64,000 nucleotides of DNA from NCBI RefSeq assembly GCF_028369105.1, contig NZ_JAQNDO010000001.1, positions 9,890,501-9,954,500 on the forward strand, in the 5' to 3' direction. Below, piece by piece: positions 37,259 to 45,870 of this stretch. Each line of letters begins with the position of its first letter. Position 1 is the stretch's first letter. Origin of the DNA: Polyangium mundeleinium (GTDB taxonomy: Bacteria > Myxococcota_A > Polyangia > Polyangiales > Polyangiaceae). The position numbers were made by a program, and so were the translations under genes. Below the pieces are notes generated by a model. The model was not told where the DNA came from, ran no database searches, and worked only from the letters and a program-made list of their open reading frames with translations.

Positions 37259-38272
37259 TCATTCGCTCCAGTACGTCTCCGTCAGCACGCTGAAGCCGGA
37301 GACGGTATCGACGAAGAACGCGACGTTGTGCCCGCTCCAGGGATCATCCGCGTAGCTGAGATAGCAGCCCTTGAAGGAGCGCCCTGTGATCCGCGCGTCG
37401 AGGTTCGCGAGCCCTTGCTCGACGACGCTCGAAGGAATCTGATTCGATCGATTCGCATAATCGACCGTGCTCTCGACCTCCGCGCGCACCTCTGCCGCGT
37501 CGGCAAGGTTGGATCGGACGCTCGTGCCATAGGGGATGGAGCCGGGATCGATCCCGAAGCACTCCAACCCAGAATGATAGTAATGTGACTCCGACGTGAT
37601 CTCGTACCTGTCGAAGTGGCGGGCCATGGTCGCGCCGAAATCAGGCTGCGGCAGCGCGTTCACCGCCGCGATCAGGTCCTCGAGGGGATCACTCAACGTT
37701 GCGGCGTTCCGGATGTTCCGCAGGCTCACCGAGCTGATCCCCGACGTGGCGGCGATGCTCTCGACCGTGGTGAAGGGCCGCAGGTTGAGGAGGTTGGTCG
37801 CGCCATTCCACGCGTACGGGAGGATGTCGTGCAGCTCCGTGGAGCTGACGCTATTCACCAGCGAGACCATCCTGGCCGCGTCGTCGGCGGAGACAGCCAG
37901 CTCGTCGAGGATGCCGACGCAGCTCGAGCCGATATACCCCTCGGTCCGCGCCCCGCCTTCAATCTGCTCGAGGCGAGCAGGCCCGACGAGCGGAACGGAG
38001 GAGACGTCCGCGAGCGTCGCGAAGGGCGAAACCGCGCGATACCCCACGAGGTTCGATGCAACGTCGCTCGGCAGATAAGCGTCCAGCGTCTGGAACGATG
38101 CCGCGTTGACGAAGTCAATGATCCCCTGGCATTCCGGCGCCACATCGACGTCGGTCTCGGTGAGCGGCGCTTGCTGTGTCCCGAGCAGCTCCGAAGGCTC
38201 CTGGGGACCGACACCACCACAACCAACAATGACCAAGCTCATGGCAAGAAAGGGCAGAGCGAGACAGCGCAT
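37259..38272 (-). CDS. Lipoprotein with helix-hairpin-helix-like repeats
   Basis: 337 residues, ATG at 38270-38272 with GAGGTG upstream. Signal peptide with lipobox LVIVGC. The mature part contains three similar helical segments: IIDFVNAASFQTLDAYLPSD, MVSLVNSVSSTELHDILPY and a stretch with VESIAATSGISSVSLRNI. Each segment resembles the helix-hairpin-helix pattern seen in ComEA-like proteins (VSSVPLVGPARLEQI). This could mean DNA binding at the cell surface, or only a helical repeat. Low certainty on function. Confidence 0.7.
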   Translation of the reverse strand: MRCLALPFLAMSLVIVGCGGVGPQEPSELLGTQQAPLTETDVDVAPECQGIIDFVNAASFQTLDAYLPSDVASNLVGYRAVSPFATLADVSSVPLVGPARLEQIEGGARTEGYIGSSCVGILDELAVSADDAARMVSLVNSVSSTELHDILPYAWNGATNLLNLRPFTTVESIAATSGISSVSLRNIRNAATLSDPLEDLIAAVNALPQPDFGATMARHFDRYEITSESHYYHSGLECFGIDPGSIPYGTSVRSNLADAAEVRAEVESTVDYANRSNQIPSSVVEQGLANLDARITGRSFKGCYLSYADDPWSGHNVAFFVDTVSGFSVLTETYWSE

Positions 38273-38469
38273 TGAGACACCTCGTGGCAAGCAGGTTGAG
38301 GCGCCGAAGATAGCAGCGAATGCTCTGTCGGCAAATCGATATAATTTTCTTCGCATACGTTCAGGTAGCCGAGCGCGCAGCGCTGGGCGGGCGTGAGGAC
38401 GATATCGCGATGACCTCGAAGTGAGGGGCGGGCGGGACCGGCGCGCGCAGCGAAAGCGACGAGCCTGCC

Positions 38470-38638
38470 AGCGGGAGCGGGAGCGGGGGTGGGAGCGGGG
38501 GCGGGGGCGGGAGCGGGAGCGGGAGCGCAAACGCAAGCGCAAGCGCAAGCGCAAGCGCAAACGCAAACGCAAGCGCGAACGCGAACGCGAGCGTCACGCG
38601 AGCGTCACGCGAACGTCACGCAAGCGTCTTCAGTTGCT
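38470..38638. repeat. Hexanucleotide array (GGAGCG, then GCAAGC, then GCGAAC units)
   Basis: About 28 imperfect hexamers change in sequence along the array: GGGAGC-type, then GCAAGC/GCAAAC, then GCGAAC/GCGAGC joined to GTCACGC. Positions 38530-38564 are exactly the reverse complement of 42139-42173, in a similar array on the other side of the intron island. The rest of the gap (38273-38883) shows no gene. A hairpin with CCGGCCGGTG and CACCGGCTGG arms lies near 38680, and a second GC-rich inverted repeat lies just beyond the end of the four-helix gene. Confidence 0.8.
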
Positions 38639-38883
38639 TCCGGGCAAGGTGCAGGCGGCTGTGGGTCAGACGCCGGCCGGTGTAGCACCGGCTGGCGTCG
38701 CTTGTTTGTCCCACGAACCGGGGAAAACTCAACATTAGACGCGTGGATTGGTTCATCGCCGGAGAATCCACGATCCACCGGGAATGGCGCGAGGGCCGTT
38801 GGAATGGGGGGCCTTGATGCAACGCTGAGATTCCCTCCCCCGCCCCTCTCCCATCCCGGGAAAGGGGCGAGGGAGGCTTGTTC

Positions 38884-39213
38884 TTACGAAGCGCGGCGGT
38901 AGACGAGGCGGGCCAGGGTGGCGATGACGTGGTTCATGCGGTCCAGCACGCCGGGAGGAGGGGGCTCGATGTAGCGCATGGCCTGGGCGACCTGGACGCA
39001 GGCGAGCACCTCTCGCGCCGATCCGAGGGCTGTGGAGTAGCGCTGCCGTTTGTGCCCGGAGAGGCTGCCCATGCCTTCTGCCACATTGAGCGCCACGCTC
39101 TGCACGGCCCGCCGCAACTGACGAGCCAGGTCTCTATCCTTCCGGTCAATTCGATCCGCGATCCCTGCCGCATCCCCTGCCATCATCAAAACGACATCAT
39201 AGATCTCGAGCAT
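38884..39213 (-). CDS. Four-helix-bundle protein (23S rRNA intervening-sequence-protein type)
   Basis: 109 residues, ATG at 39211-39213 with GGAGGG upstream. It has the all-helical pattern of the S23/IVP family: LEIYDVVLMMAGDAAGIADR, DRDLARQLRRAVQSVALN and AEGMGSLSGHKRQRYSTALG, then a final helix of regular spacing. The family was first seen in the intervening sequences of Leptospira 23S rRNA but is mostly found as single genes near mobile DNA. It forms homopentamers, and its biological role is not established. Here the neighbour is a group II intron, ending about 90 nt upstream of the start. Confidence 0.85.
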   Translation of the reverse strand: MLEIYDVVLMMAGDAAGIADRIDRKDRDLARQLRRAVQSVALNVAEGMGSLSGHKRQRYSTALGSAREVLACVQVAQAMRYIEPPPPGVLDRMNHVIATLARLVYRRAS

Positions 39214-39302
39214 AACGAACCCTCCGCCCGACGACCCAATCGCCGGGACCCGTGTCCCGGATCGTCGCGCGGAGGCCTTTTCAAGGCTGCGCAGCACCGC
39301 GC

Positions 39303-39337
39303 GGGGAGCCCCGGGAGGTTTCCCTCCCGGGGCTCCC
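39303..39337 (-). ncRNA. Group II intron A domain VI hairpin (no bulged A)
   Basis: A 15-bp perfect stem with a GAAA loop, located three nucleotides after domain V. Domain VI normally carries a bulged adenosine that acts as the branch point, and none is visible here. This suggests hydrolytic splicing, a defect, or loss of the real 3' end. Confidence 0.55.
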
Positions 39338-39340
39338 ACA

Positions 39341-39373
39341 GATCCGGACGTGCGGCGCTACCGCATCCGGCTC
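39341..39373 (-). ncRNA. Group II intron A domain V
   Basis: The minus strand reads GAGCCGGATGCGG, loop, CCGCACGTCCGGATC, the conserved catalytic hairpin of bacterial group II introns (GAGCCG at the start, GTCCGG opposite). It lies 17 nt after the reverse-transcriptase reading frame, the expected distance. Confidence 0.82.
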
Positions 39374-39390
39374 TTCGTGATACGGATTTG

Positions 39391-40477
39391 CTATGCGAAG
39401 CGGGAGTTCACCATGATACGAGGCCGCGGGAGCGGATAGCGCTCCAGCAGCTTCTCCATGCGCTCCCAGGTCATGTGCGCCCGGTTCGAGCGGCGGGTGA
39501 GCCACTTGCGCCAGACGCGCCGGACCTCTTGCATGAAGCGATCGATGGCCCTGAAGTTTCCGGTGATCCCGTAATACCCGTAATGACCACGAATCTTCTG
39601 CGTGAGGATCCGCCACTGCCAGCGGACTGACTGGTGCAGGTTTTCCCGGCACCATTGGGCGACTCTTGCGAGCGCCCGCGTGAAGCCGTTGCTGGCCGTT
39701 TTCTGCCCCACCACCCAGTTTCCCCACCGCGACTTCACCCAGTCATGGGTGAAGCCCAGCAGGTCAAATGTGCCAGGTCGCATGACCTTGCTCCCTCCTT
39801 CCCGTATGTGTCTCCGAAGGCATTCGTGTATTCGGTCCAGAAACTTGCGACAGCTCTTCGTGCTAGGAATACGCACGACGGCGGCCTTGCCATTGCGGTC
39901 GACGCCGCATACGTGCTTGAAGCCGAGGAACTCGAAGGTCTCCGGCTTCTTGCCGTATTCGGCCATCTGTCCGCGTGCAAACCGCCCAAAGAGCAGCATC
40001 CGGGTCTTCTCACGGGCCAGCTCCAGCCCGAATTTCCCCATCCTCTTCGTCAGGATGCGGTCGAGGCGTTCGGCGTCTCGCTTGTATTGGAAGCATACGA
40101 CGAAATCGTCGGCGAACCTCGTCAGGTACGCCTCCGCTGAGGATCCGCGCCACGGCGCGCTGAACGAGGCGGTCTTCAACCGTCGGGATCCCGAGCGGTC
40201 GCGTCTTGCCGTCGCCCTTGGGGATCTCCACCCGTCGCACGGGAGGCGGCCGATATTGGCCCGCCCGTAGCCGCGCGTGGAGCCCATCGATCCTCGCTTC
40301 CAGATCGCGTTCAAACTCCTGCATCGTCTCGCCATCCACCCCGCCCGCGCCACGTCGATTCATTTGCTTCCACGTCTCGAGCAGAAACTCGGGCGTGAGC
40401 AGATGCGCCAGTGACGTGAAGCGGACCTTCCGATCGGCCTTTGCCTTCTCCGCGATGCGCGACAGTCCTGTTGTCAT
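39391..40477 (-). pseudogene. Group II intron reverse transcriptase/maturase A, internal deletion and frameshift
   Basis: The first frame (from ATG at 40475-40477) gives the RT start FTSLAHLLTPEFL through PPPVRRVEIPKGDGKTRPLG to AVARILS. At about 40135 the sequence jumps to a second frame that continues AYLTRFADDFVVCF and on to the maturase domain (GHYGYYGITGN). The ~110-120 residues normally lying between these points, with the first catalytic aspartate region, are missing. The FADD catalytic pair remains. No HNH endonuclease domain is seen. Confidence 0.85.
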
Positions 40478-40879
40478 CCGATTCCTGCCTCTGCGTGCAG
40501 CGGATGTCTCCCCGCCGTGCGTGTTGCTCTGCGGCGCGCCTTCCCCCTGTACGCGGCTTTCCCGCGCTCCGAGTACTACGCACGCCTCCGACTCCTGCGC
40601 GAGCGTCCGTCTTCGTCAGGTATACGCCGTTCCTCCGACGTACTCCGTGGATTGGCACGTCCACGAAGACTCACGCAGGCCTCCCAGGTTCCTTGGCGCC
40701 TCCTTTTCGACGCGTGCCGTGCTCTCAGACCCCGCCGGGGTCTCCGGTCGCCCTCGCCTTGTCGGTCGACCTACCATGGCCTTCCAGGTTTTCGACCCTG
40801 TCGGCCCCCGGACCATTGTCACGAGGCTCAATCGCTTCACTTACGTTACGGCCCGCGTCTCGCTCTGCCTACGCTTCGC

Positions 40880-41518
40880 TCATGTCGTCACCTCCACGAG
40901 CGCAAGGCTCGATTCCCGGTGGGGCGGCTCTTCCCCTTGCCGGAGCGGGAGTTTCACCCGCTGGAAGCGCCAGGCTTGGCCTGGCGCACCGAAGAACTTC
41001 TCGATGTCGGCTTCCAACACCCATCCCACCTTCATCGTTATCGCTGCGTTCTGCAATGCATCGAGCGCTTGATGCGCCGAGCGCCTGGGCCGGAAGCCGT
41101 AGGAGCAGTCATAGAAGTCCTGCTCGTAGACGGCCTCCAGGATCATCGCTACGGCGCGTTGCAGGACCTTGTCCTCGAAGGTTGGGATACCGATGGGGCG
41201 TGTTTCCCCTTCGGTACCCTTCGGGATGTGTACCCGCCGCACCGGTGGTGCCCGGTAGGCGCCGGACTTCGCGCGTTCGAGGAGCGTTCGGAGGTTCTCC
41301 TCCAGATTGACCGCATATTCGTCCGCGGTTTGCCCGTCGATTCCCGTCGCCCCATCTTTGCGCGTGCGCCTGTATGCCTCGCGAAGCCAGTCAATATCGA
41401 TGTAGTGAGCGAGCGACGTAAACGATATCTTTGGAGATCGCTTCGCCAGCATTGCTATCCGTTCGAGTTTCGTTGAGATGGTGCTGGAGCCCTGTGTCTC
41501 CGTCATCGTTCCCTCCAA
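40880..41518 (-). pseudogene. Group II intron reverse transcriptase B, cut by intron A
   Basis: The ATG begins at 41516-41518. The N-terminal RT region is well conserved: [55 protein letters not shown] and [16 protein letters not shown] to ADIEKFF. The reading frame then runs into intron A sequence and ends after about 45 unrelated residues (to 40880). The YADD domain and maturase part are absent. The rest of this gene is not found after intron A, so more than a simple insertion has happened. Confidence 0.85.
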
Positions 41519-42038
41519 CGGTTCCGTATCCCGGCACCTCCTTTCCTCCGCAGGGTCCCTTGGGCCGGTTCCCCCGCTTCGCAGGTACTATGAGGTGCTC
41601 GGACTCCTCGTCGTTCGTCCTGCCGCACTTCGTTTTCCTTCGTTTGGCAGTACCGCTTCGCAGCGGAAACGACGAGATCTCCCAGGTTCCCGGGGGACCC
41701 TCGCGCACGTGCCCCGCTCTACGACCCCGGCAGGACCGCAGCGTCAGACCCTTCGGGCAGGCCCTACTCCTGTACGCCACAGTGTTGCTTTCCGCTTTTC
41801 CGCGACAGCGTCAGCTCCTGCAAACCGGTGCTTTCGAGGCTCAATCACGCGGCCCGCGCGCTCGCTGTCTACGCTTCGCAGCCAGGGTCACCCCTGGACC
41901 ACGCAAGACTTGCTTCCGGCTGGTGGGTCAGCCTTGGCCGGTCGGGATTCGAACCCGCTGGGTCCCTTCGTGAGGTTTCCGCTTTGTATCATTGAGACTT
42001 ACATCGCTTCCTCCTCACCCAGGCTTCGCCTGGCGCAC
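40990..42038 (-). mobile_element. Group II intron B, 5' half only
   Basis: The intron starts GTGCGCCAGGCGAAGCCTGG at 42038 (minus strand), close to intron A's 5' sequence. Both then carry related domain I elements (a run like GAAGCGTAG and GTTTGC/GAGCCTCG). About 520 nt of domains I-III precede the start of reverse transcriptase B. The 3' half, including domain V, is absent on the far side of intron A. The T-arm-like motif at 41940-41958 is part of the domain I RNA, not a tRNA. Confidence 0.75.
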
Positions 42039-42136
42039 CGCGGAGCCGCCCGGAGCGCGAAGCGCGAAGCGCGAAGACGGCGAGCACGGCTTGGCCTTGA
42101 AGAGGCCGAGCACGACGGTACGATCACCGTTCCCCC

Positions 42137-42319
42137 TCGCGTTTGCGCTTGCGCTTGCGCTTGCGCTTGCGTTCGCGTTCCGTTCCCGTTACCCGTTCCC
42201 GCCACCGCTACCGCTTCCGCTACCGCTTCCGCCTCCGCTCCCGCTCCCGCCTCCGCTACCGCTCCCGCCTCCGCTTCCGCTCCCGTTTCCGTTTCCGAAC
42301 CCGCTCCCGCTTCCGCGGA
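42137..42319. repeat. Hexanucleotide array (GCGCTT, then CCGCTCCCG-type units) after the PEGA gene
   Basis: Units of GCGCTT (four in a row), GCGTTC and CCGCTTCCG/CCGCTCCCG continue up to the stop of the PEGA-protein gene at 42320. The 35 bp at 42139-42173 are the exact reverse complement of 38530-38564. Together the two arrays enclose the four-helix gene and both introns. The rest of this non-coding stretch (42039-42136) shows short GCGAA repeats only. Confidence 0.75.
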
Positions 42320-43366
42320 TCAGAATGCTCCTCGCACGCGCAAGCCGGCTGGGAGAAGCTCCACGGTCGTGAAAGCCCCGACGAACGCCCCCCTCGGCGC
42401 CTTCCCTTTCGGCGAAGGCGCCGGCGCCGTCGCGAAGAGCACCACCCCGCCGAGCAGCACGACGCCTCCGATGGCGAGCGCCGCGGTCGAGCCATTGCCG
42501 AGCCCCACCGCCTCGCTCCGCAGCACGAGCCCCGCGCGCTTGCAATAATCGTCCGCGTCGCAGAGGCCCCCCGCATTGCTCTCGTCGTTCTTCTGGATCG
42601 CGAGCCCGCCCAGCACCGCGCCCACGACGAGGCCCGCGGCCCCTGCGCCCATCGCCGCGATGCCGAGGGGACGTTGCCACGGCCTCGCAGCCGTGAAGTT
42701 CTGGATGACCACCGTCGACGCTGCGCGCCTCCGCTCCTCGGCGGCGCGCGCGGTCGGCGCGATGGGGGGCGCCTCGACGCGCACCACGACGGTATCCCCG
42801 TCCTTCGCCAGCTCGACCGTCCGCGTCCACGCCTGGTACCCGGGCGCCGTGACCACGATTTCGTGGTTCCCGACGTCCACGGGCAGCGCCATTCCCCATT
42901 GCCCTTCCCCCACGACCACGCCGCCACGCGTGACGGAGAGCTGCGGAATCGCGCCGACCTCCTTCGGCACCTCGATCGTCAGCCTCGCGAGCCGCCCCTT
43001 CAGCGCTTCCGCCTTCGCCGCCGCGCGCGTGGCGCGGTCCTTTTGCCCCGCGCGCTCCGCGAGGGATTTCGCCACCGCATATTGGGACCACGCGCTCGCC
43101 AGCTTGCCGGTCTTCTCGTAACACTCGGCCAGCGTGAGCTTGGCGCCGATCCCTTCAGGCACGAGCCTCACGGCCTCCGCGAGTTTCGGGCATGCCGTCG
43201 CGTGATCGCCGGCGTCCATCGCGACGACCGCCTCGTCGTAGAGCGCCTGCGCAGCGGTGATTTTCTCCGCGTCGCTCGATTGGGCGTACGCGGGCGGCGC
43301 GACGAGGAGCGCCCCACAGAGGACCGCGAGGACACATGCGTCGAGGGAGCGGTTCGTCCGGTGCAT
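42320..43366 (-). CDS. TPR/PEGA-domain envelope protein
   Basis: 348 residues, start at 43364-43366. Signal peptide to about 28 (APPAYAQ). Residues about 35-120 look like one or two TPR-type helix pairs (ALYDEAVVAMDAGDHATACP, AECYEKTGKLASAWSQYAVA). About 130-215 has a PEGA-like beta-domain (VPVDVGNHEIVVTAPGYQAW). Two membrane helices (about 235-260 and 300-322) follow, joined by a short Cys-containing loop. Proteins with this plan are numerous in Polyangiaceae, often near kinases; function unknown. It shares its strand with the DUF4215/RCC1 gene upstream. Confidence 0.75.
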   Translation of the reverse strand: MHRTNRSLDACVLAVLCGALLVAPPAYAQSSDAEKITAAQALYDEAVVAMDAGDHATACPKLAEAVRLVPEGIGAKLTLAECYEKTGKLASAWSQYAVAKSLAERAGQKDRATRAAAKAEALKGRLARLTIEVPKEVGAIPQLSVTRGGVVVGEGQWGMALPVDVGNHEIVVTAPGYQAWTRTVELAKDGDTVVVRVEAPPIAPTARAAEERRRAASTVVIQNFTAARPWQRPLGIAAMGAGAAGLVVGAVLGGLAIQKNDESNAGGLCDADDYCKRAGLVLRSEAVGLGNGSTAALAIGGVVLLGGVVLFATAPAPSPKGKAPRGAFVGAFTTVELLPAGLRVRGAF

Positions 43367-43381
43367 CCTTCGTCCCCTCGA

Positions 43382-45754
43382 TTACCGGAGCTTCACGGCC
43401 AGGAGGTTGTCGCCCATTTCGTTCGGCTCGTCCCCGCGATCCAGGATATCCCCGAGGCCGAGCTGGCCGCGGTTGTTCTGCCCCCAGCATTTGACGCTCG
43501 CGTCGTCGAGGAGCACGCAGGCGAACCGGCCGCCCATCGCGATCTTCCTCGCCTTCCTGCCGGTGCCGAGATCCACCGTGGGGAGCGCGTCTCCCATCTG
43601 TCCCGGCCCGTTTCCGCGGTCTACCTTGTCGCCGAGGCCGAGCTGTCCGCGGGCGTTCTCCCCCCAGCATTTGACCGTGCCGTCGTTCAGGATCGCGCAC
43701 GAGCTCGCGGCGCCCGTCACGATGTGCGTGGCCGTCTTGCCAGTGCCCAGATCGACGAACGGCAGGTTGTCCCCCAGCTCCCCCGGGCCGTCGCCCCGGG
43801 ACGCGCCGTCGCCGAGCCCGAGCTGGCCCACGTCGCCGAGCCCCCAGCATTTCACCTTTCCGCCGGAGAGGAGCGCGCAGGAATGGCCAAACGTCGTCGC
43901 GAGCGAGAGGACCTGGCCCACGTTGCCGAGGGCCGCCACGGGCAACGCGTCCCCCATTTCACCCATCCCGTCTCCCCGCTCCGTCGTATCCCCCTGGCCG
44001 AGCTGTCCCCAGTCGTTGTAGCCCCAGCATTTCACGGTGTCGTCGTCCAGGACCGCACATTGAAAGCTGTGTCCACTCGCGGGCTGTCTGGCCGACCTGC
44101 CCGTCCCGAGCGAGATCGGGGGGAGGTCGTCGCCCATCTGACCGGGCATGTTGCCCCGGTCCATCGTATCCCCCTGGCCGAGCTGGCCGTTCGCGTTGTA
44201 TCCCCAGCATTTGAGGGAATCGTCGTCGAGGATCGCGCAGGAATGGGCGTAACCGCAGCTGATGGCCTTCGCCGTCCGGCCCGCGCCGAGGTCGAGGATC
44301 GGCAATGCGTCCCCCATCTCGCCCGGCCCGTCGCCTCGGATCCCCGCGTCGCCGAGGCCCACCTGTCCGACCGTGGCCCCCCCCCAGCATTTGACGGTTT
44401 CATCGTCGAGCAGCCCGCACGTGTGCGCCGTGCCGAGGGCCATCGAGGTGAGGCGGCGGCCCTGGCCGACCGTGAGGAACGGGAGAGCGTCTCCCATCTC
44501 GTTCGGCGCGTCGCCCCGACTCAGGGTGTTCCCCAGGCCGAGCTGACCCACGTCGTTCGCGCCCCAGCATTTCGCACGTCCATCCGCGAAGAGCACGCAC
44601 ATGGTGACGCCGCCCGCGAAGAGCTCCACCGGCGCCACGAGGCAATCGGGCAGGCAGGTCTCCGTCGCGGTGGGGCTGCCGTCGTCGCACTCCTCGACGC
44701 CCTTCCGGACGAACCCATCCCCGCAAATGGCATTCTTGCACGCCGACGTGCACGTATCCGTGTCGATCGTGTTTCCGTCGTCGCACTCCTCGACGCCGAC
44801 CCGGAGCAGCCCGTCGCCGCAGGTGGCCTGCACGCATGCGGCGGTGCAAGCATCACTGTCGAGCCCATTGCCGTCGTCGCAAGCCTCCCCGGGCTGCACG
44901 ACGCCGTCCCCGCAGCTCGGCACCTTGCACATCGTCGTGCATTCGTCGGTGTCGTCCGTGTTTCCGTCGTCGCAGACCTCCGCATTCGACAGGACGCCGT
45001 CCCCGCAGACGCATCCGGGACCCTCCTCGTCGACCCAGCCGTCGCAATCGTCGTCCACGCTGCTCGAGCTGCAGGTCTCGGGCGAAGGCAAGGTTTGCCC
45101 CACGCACTCTCCGTACGCCGTCCCGTCGGGGTTGCAGATCTGCTTTCCGCTCTGGCAGGGCGTGTTCCCCAGCGCCGCCTCCGGTCCGCCGAAGCAATCG
45201 CCGATCGCGCCGGGGACACACACGCACCCGACCCCCGATTCGTTCACGAGCCCGTCACAATCCTCGTCGAAGATCGACAGACACGTCTCCTCCCGGGGCA
45301 AGACCTCGCCGAGGCAAGGCCCGGTCGGCACCGCGTCCTCGTTACACGCCTGCTTGCCCTCGACGCAGATCCCGATACCACGCGCCCCGGCGGGCCCGCC
45401 ATAACAAGGCGCGAACGAGAGCCGCTCGTGCGTGGGCGTGCTCCCCACGCAATGATCGAACGTGCAGGGATTGCCGTCGTCCGCGAAGTCCGCCTCCACC
45501 GGCAGGAGCCGGATCCGGCCCCCGCCGTCGCATTGCGCCTCCAGGCAATCGCCCACGGTCTGCGTCGCCAGCGGGGTGCCCGCGGGCTCGTCGTCGTAGA
45601 CGCAGCGCTCGTCGATGCACGCCGCGGCCCGGCATTCGGGCGCCGGCACCACGCAATCGGCCACGGTGACGCATGCATCCGGGTACGGTTTTCCCTCCCG
45701 GATTCCAGCGACCTGATTGCAGGCGGCCCACGCGCCGAGGAGCCACGAAAACAT
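43382..45754 (-). CDS. Lipoprotein with DUF4215 repeats and seven RCC1-like repeats
   Basis: 790 residues from the ATG at 45752-45754, chosen for its lipobox (LLGAWAAC); another start upstream is possible. The first ~250 residues are Cys-rich with MopE-like motifs (DEDCDGLVNE, DDDCDGWVDEEGPGC). Next come four DUF4215 repeats (CDDGNTDDTDECTTMC and relatives), Cys/Asp-rich modules that probably bind calcium. The C-terminal ~390 residues are seven near-identical RCC1-like blades ending in VKCWGxNxxGQLGLGD, likely a seven-bladed propeller. It is probably a large surface-exposed adhesin or binding protein. The neighbour on the other strand is a Ser/Thr kinase. Confidence 0.85.
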   Translation of the reverse strand: MFSWLLGAWAACNQVAGIREGKPYPDACVTVADCVVPAPECRAAACIDERCVYDDEPAGTPLATQTVGDCLEAQCDGGGRIRLLPVEADFADDGNPCTFDHCVGSTPTHERLSFAPCYGGPAGARGIGICVEGKQACNEDAVPTGPCLGEVLPREETCLSIFDEDCDGLVNESGVGCVCVPGAIGDCFGGPEAALGNTPCQSGKQICNPDGTAYGECVGQTLPSPETCSSSSVDDDCDGWVDEEGPGCVCGDGVLSNAEVCDDGNTDDTDECTTMCKVPSCGDGVVQPGEACDDGNGLDSDACTAACVQATCGDGLLRVGVEECDDGNTIDTDTCTSACKNAICGDGFVRKGVEECDDGSPTATETCLPDCLVAPVELFAGGVTMCVLFADGRAKCWGANDVGQLGLGNTLSRGDAPNEMGDALPFLTVGQGRRLTSMALGTAHTCGLLDDETVKCWGGATVGQVGLGDAGIRGDGPGEMGDALPILDLGAGRTAKAISCGYAHSCAILDDDSLKCWGYNANGQLGQGDTMDRGNMPGQMGDDLPPISLGTGRSARQPASGHSFQCAVLDDDTVKCWGYNDWGQLGQGDTTERGDGMGEMGDALPVAALGNVGQVLSLATTFGHSCALLSGGKVKCWGLGDVGQLGLGDGASRGDGPGELGDNLPFVDLGTGKTATHIVTGAASSCAILNDGTVKCWGENARGQLGLGDKVDRGNGPGQMGDALPTVDLGTGRKARKIAMGGRFACVLLDDASVKCWGQNNRGQLGLGDILDRGDEPNEMGDNLLAVKLR

Positions 45755-45870
45755 GACGGCGCGGAAGCCCCACCGGCGCCTGCGAGTCTCGGAGCGACCT
45801 ATCTCCACCCGGCGGAGTGACACACGAGAACACACTTCCTGTCAAGGGTTCGCCCGGTTATGGTGGGCCC

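Larger units (their letters stand above)
39300..40989 (-). mobile_element. Group II intron A, decayed reverse-transcriptase gene, inserted into intron B
   Basis: The 5' end begins GTGCGCCAGG at 40989 (minus strand), the usual start of bacterial group II introns. Domains I-III should occupy about 40989-40480. The reverse-transcriptase pseudogene fills domain IV, and a readable domain V (39341-39373) and VI (39303-39337) follow. The upstream flank is the middle of intron B's reverse-transcriptase gene, cut after the codons EADIEKFF, so A inserted into B. The intron cannot be mobile on its own, because its enzyme lacks a central segment. Exact 3' end near 39300 is estimated. Confidence 0.8.

Noticed and set aside
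41940-41958. tRNA T-arm (GGTTCGAATCCC type) on the minus strand
   Set aside because: No acceptor, D or anticodon arm fits around it; it is part of domain I RNA of group II intron B.
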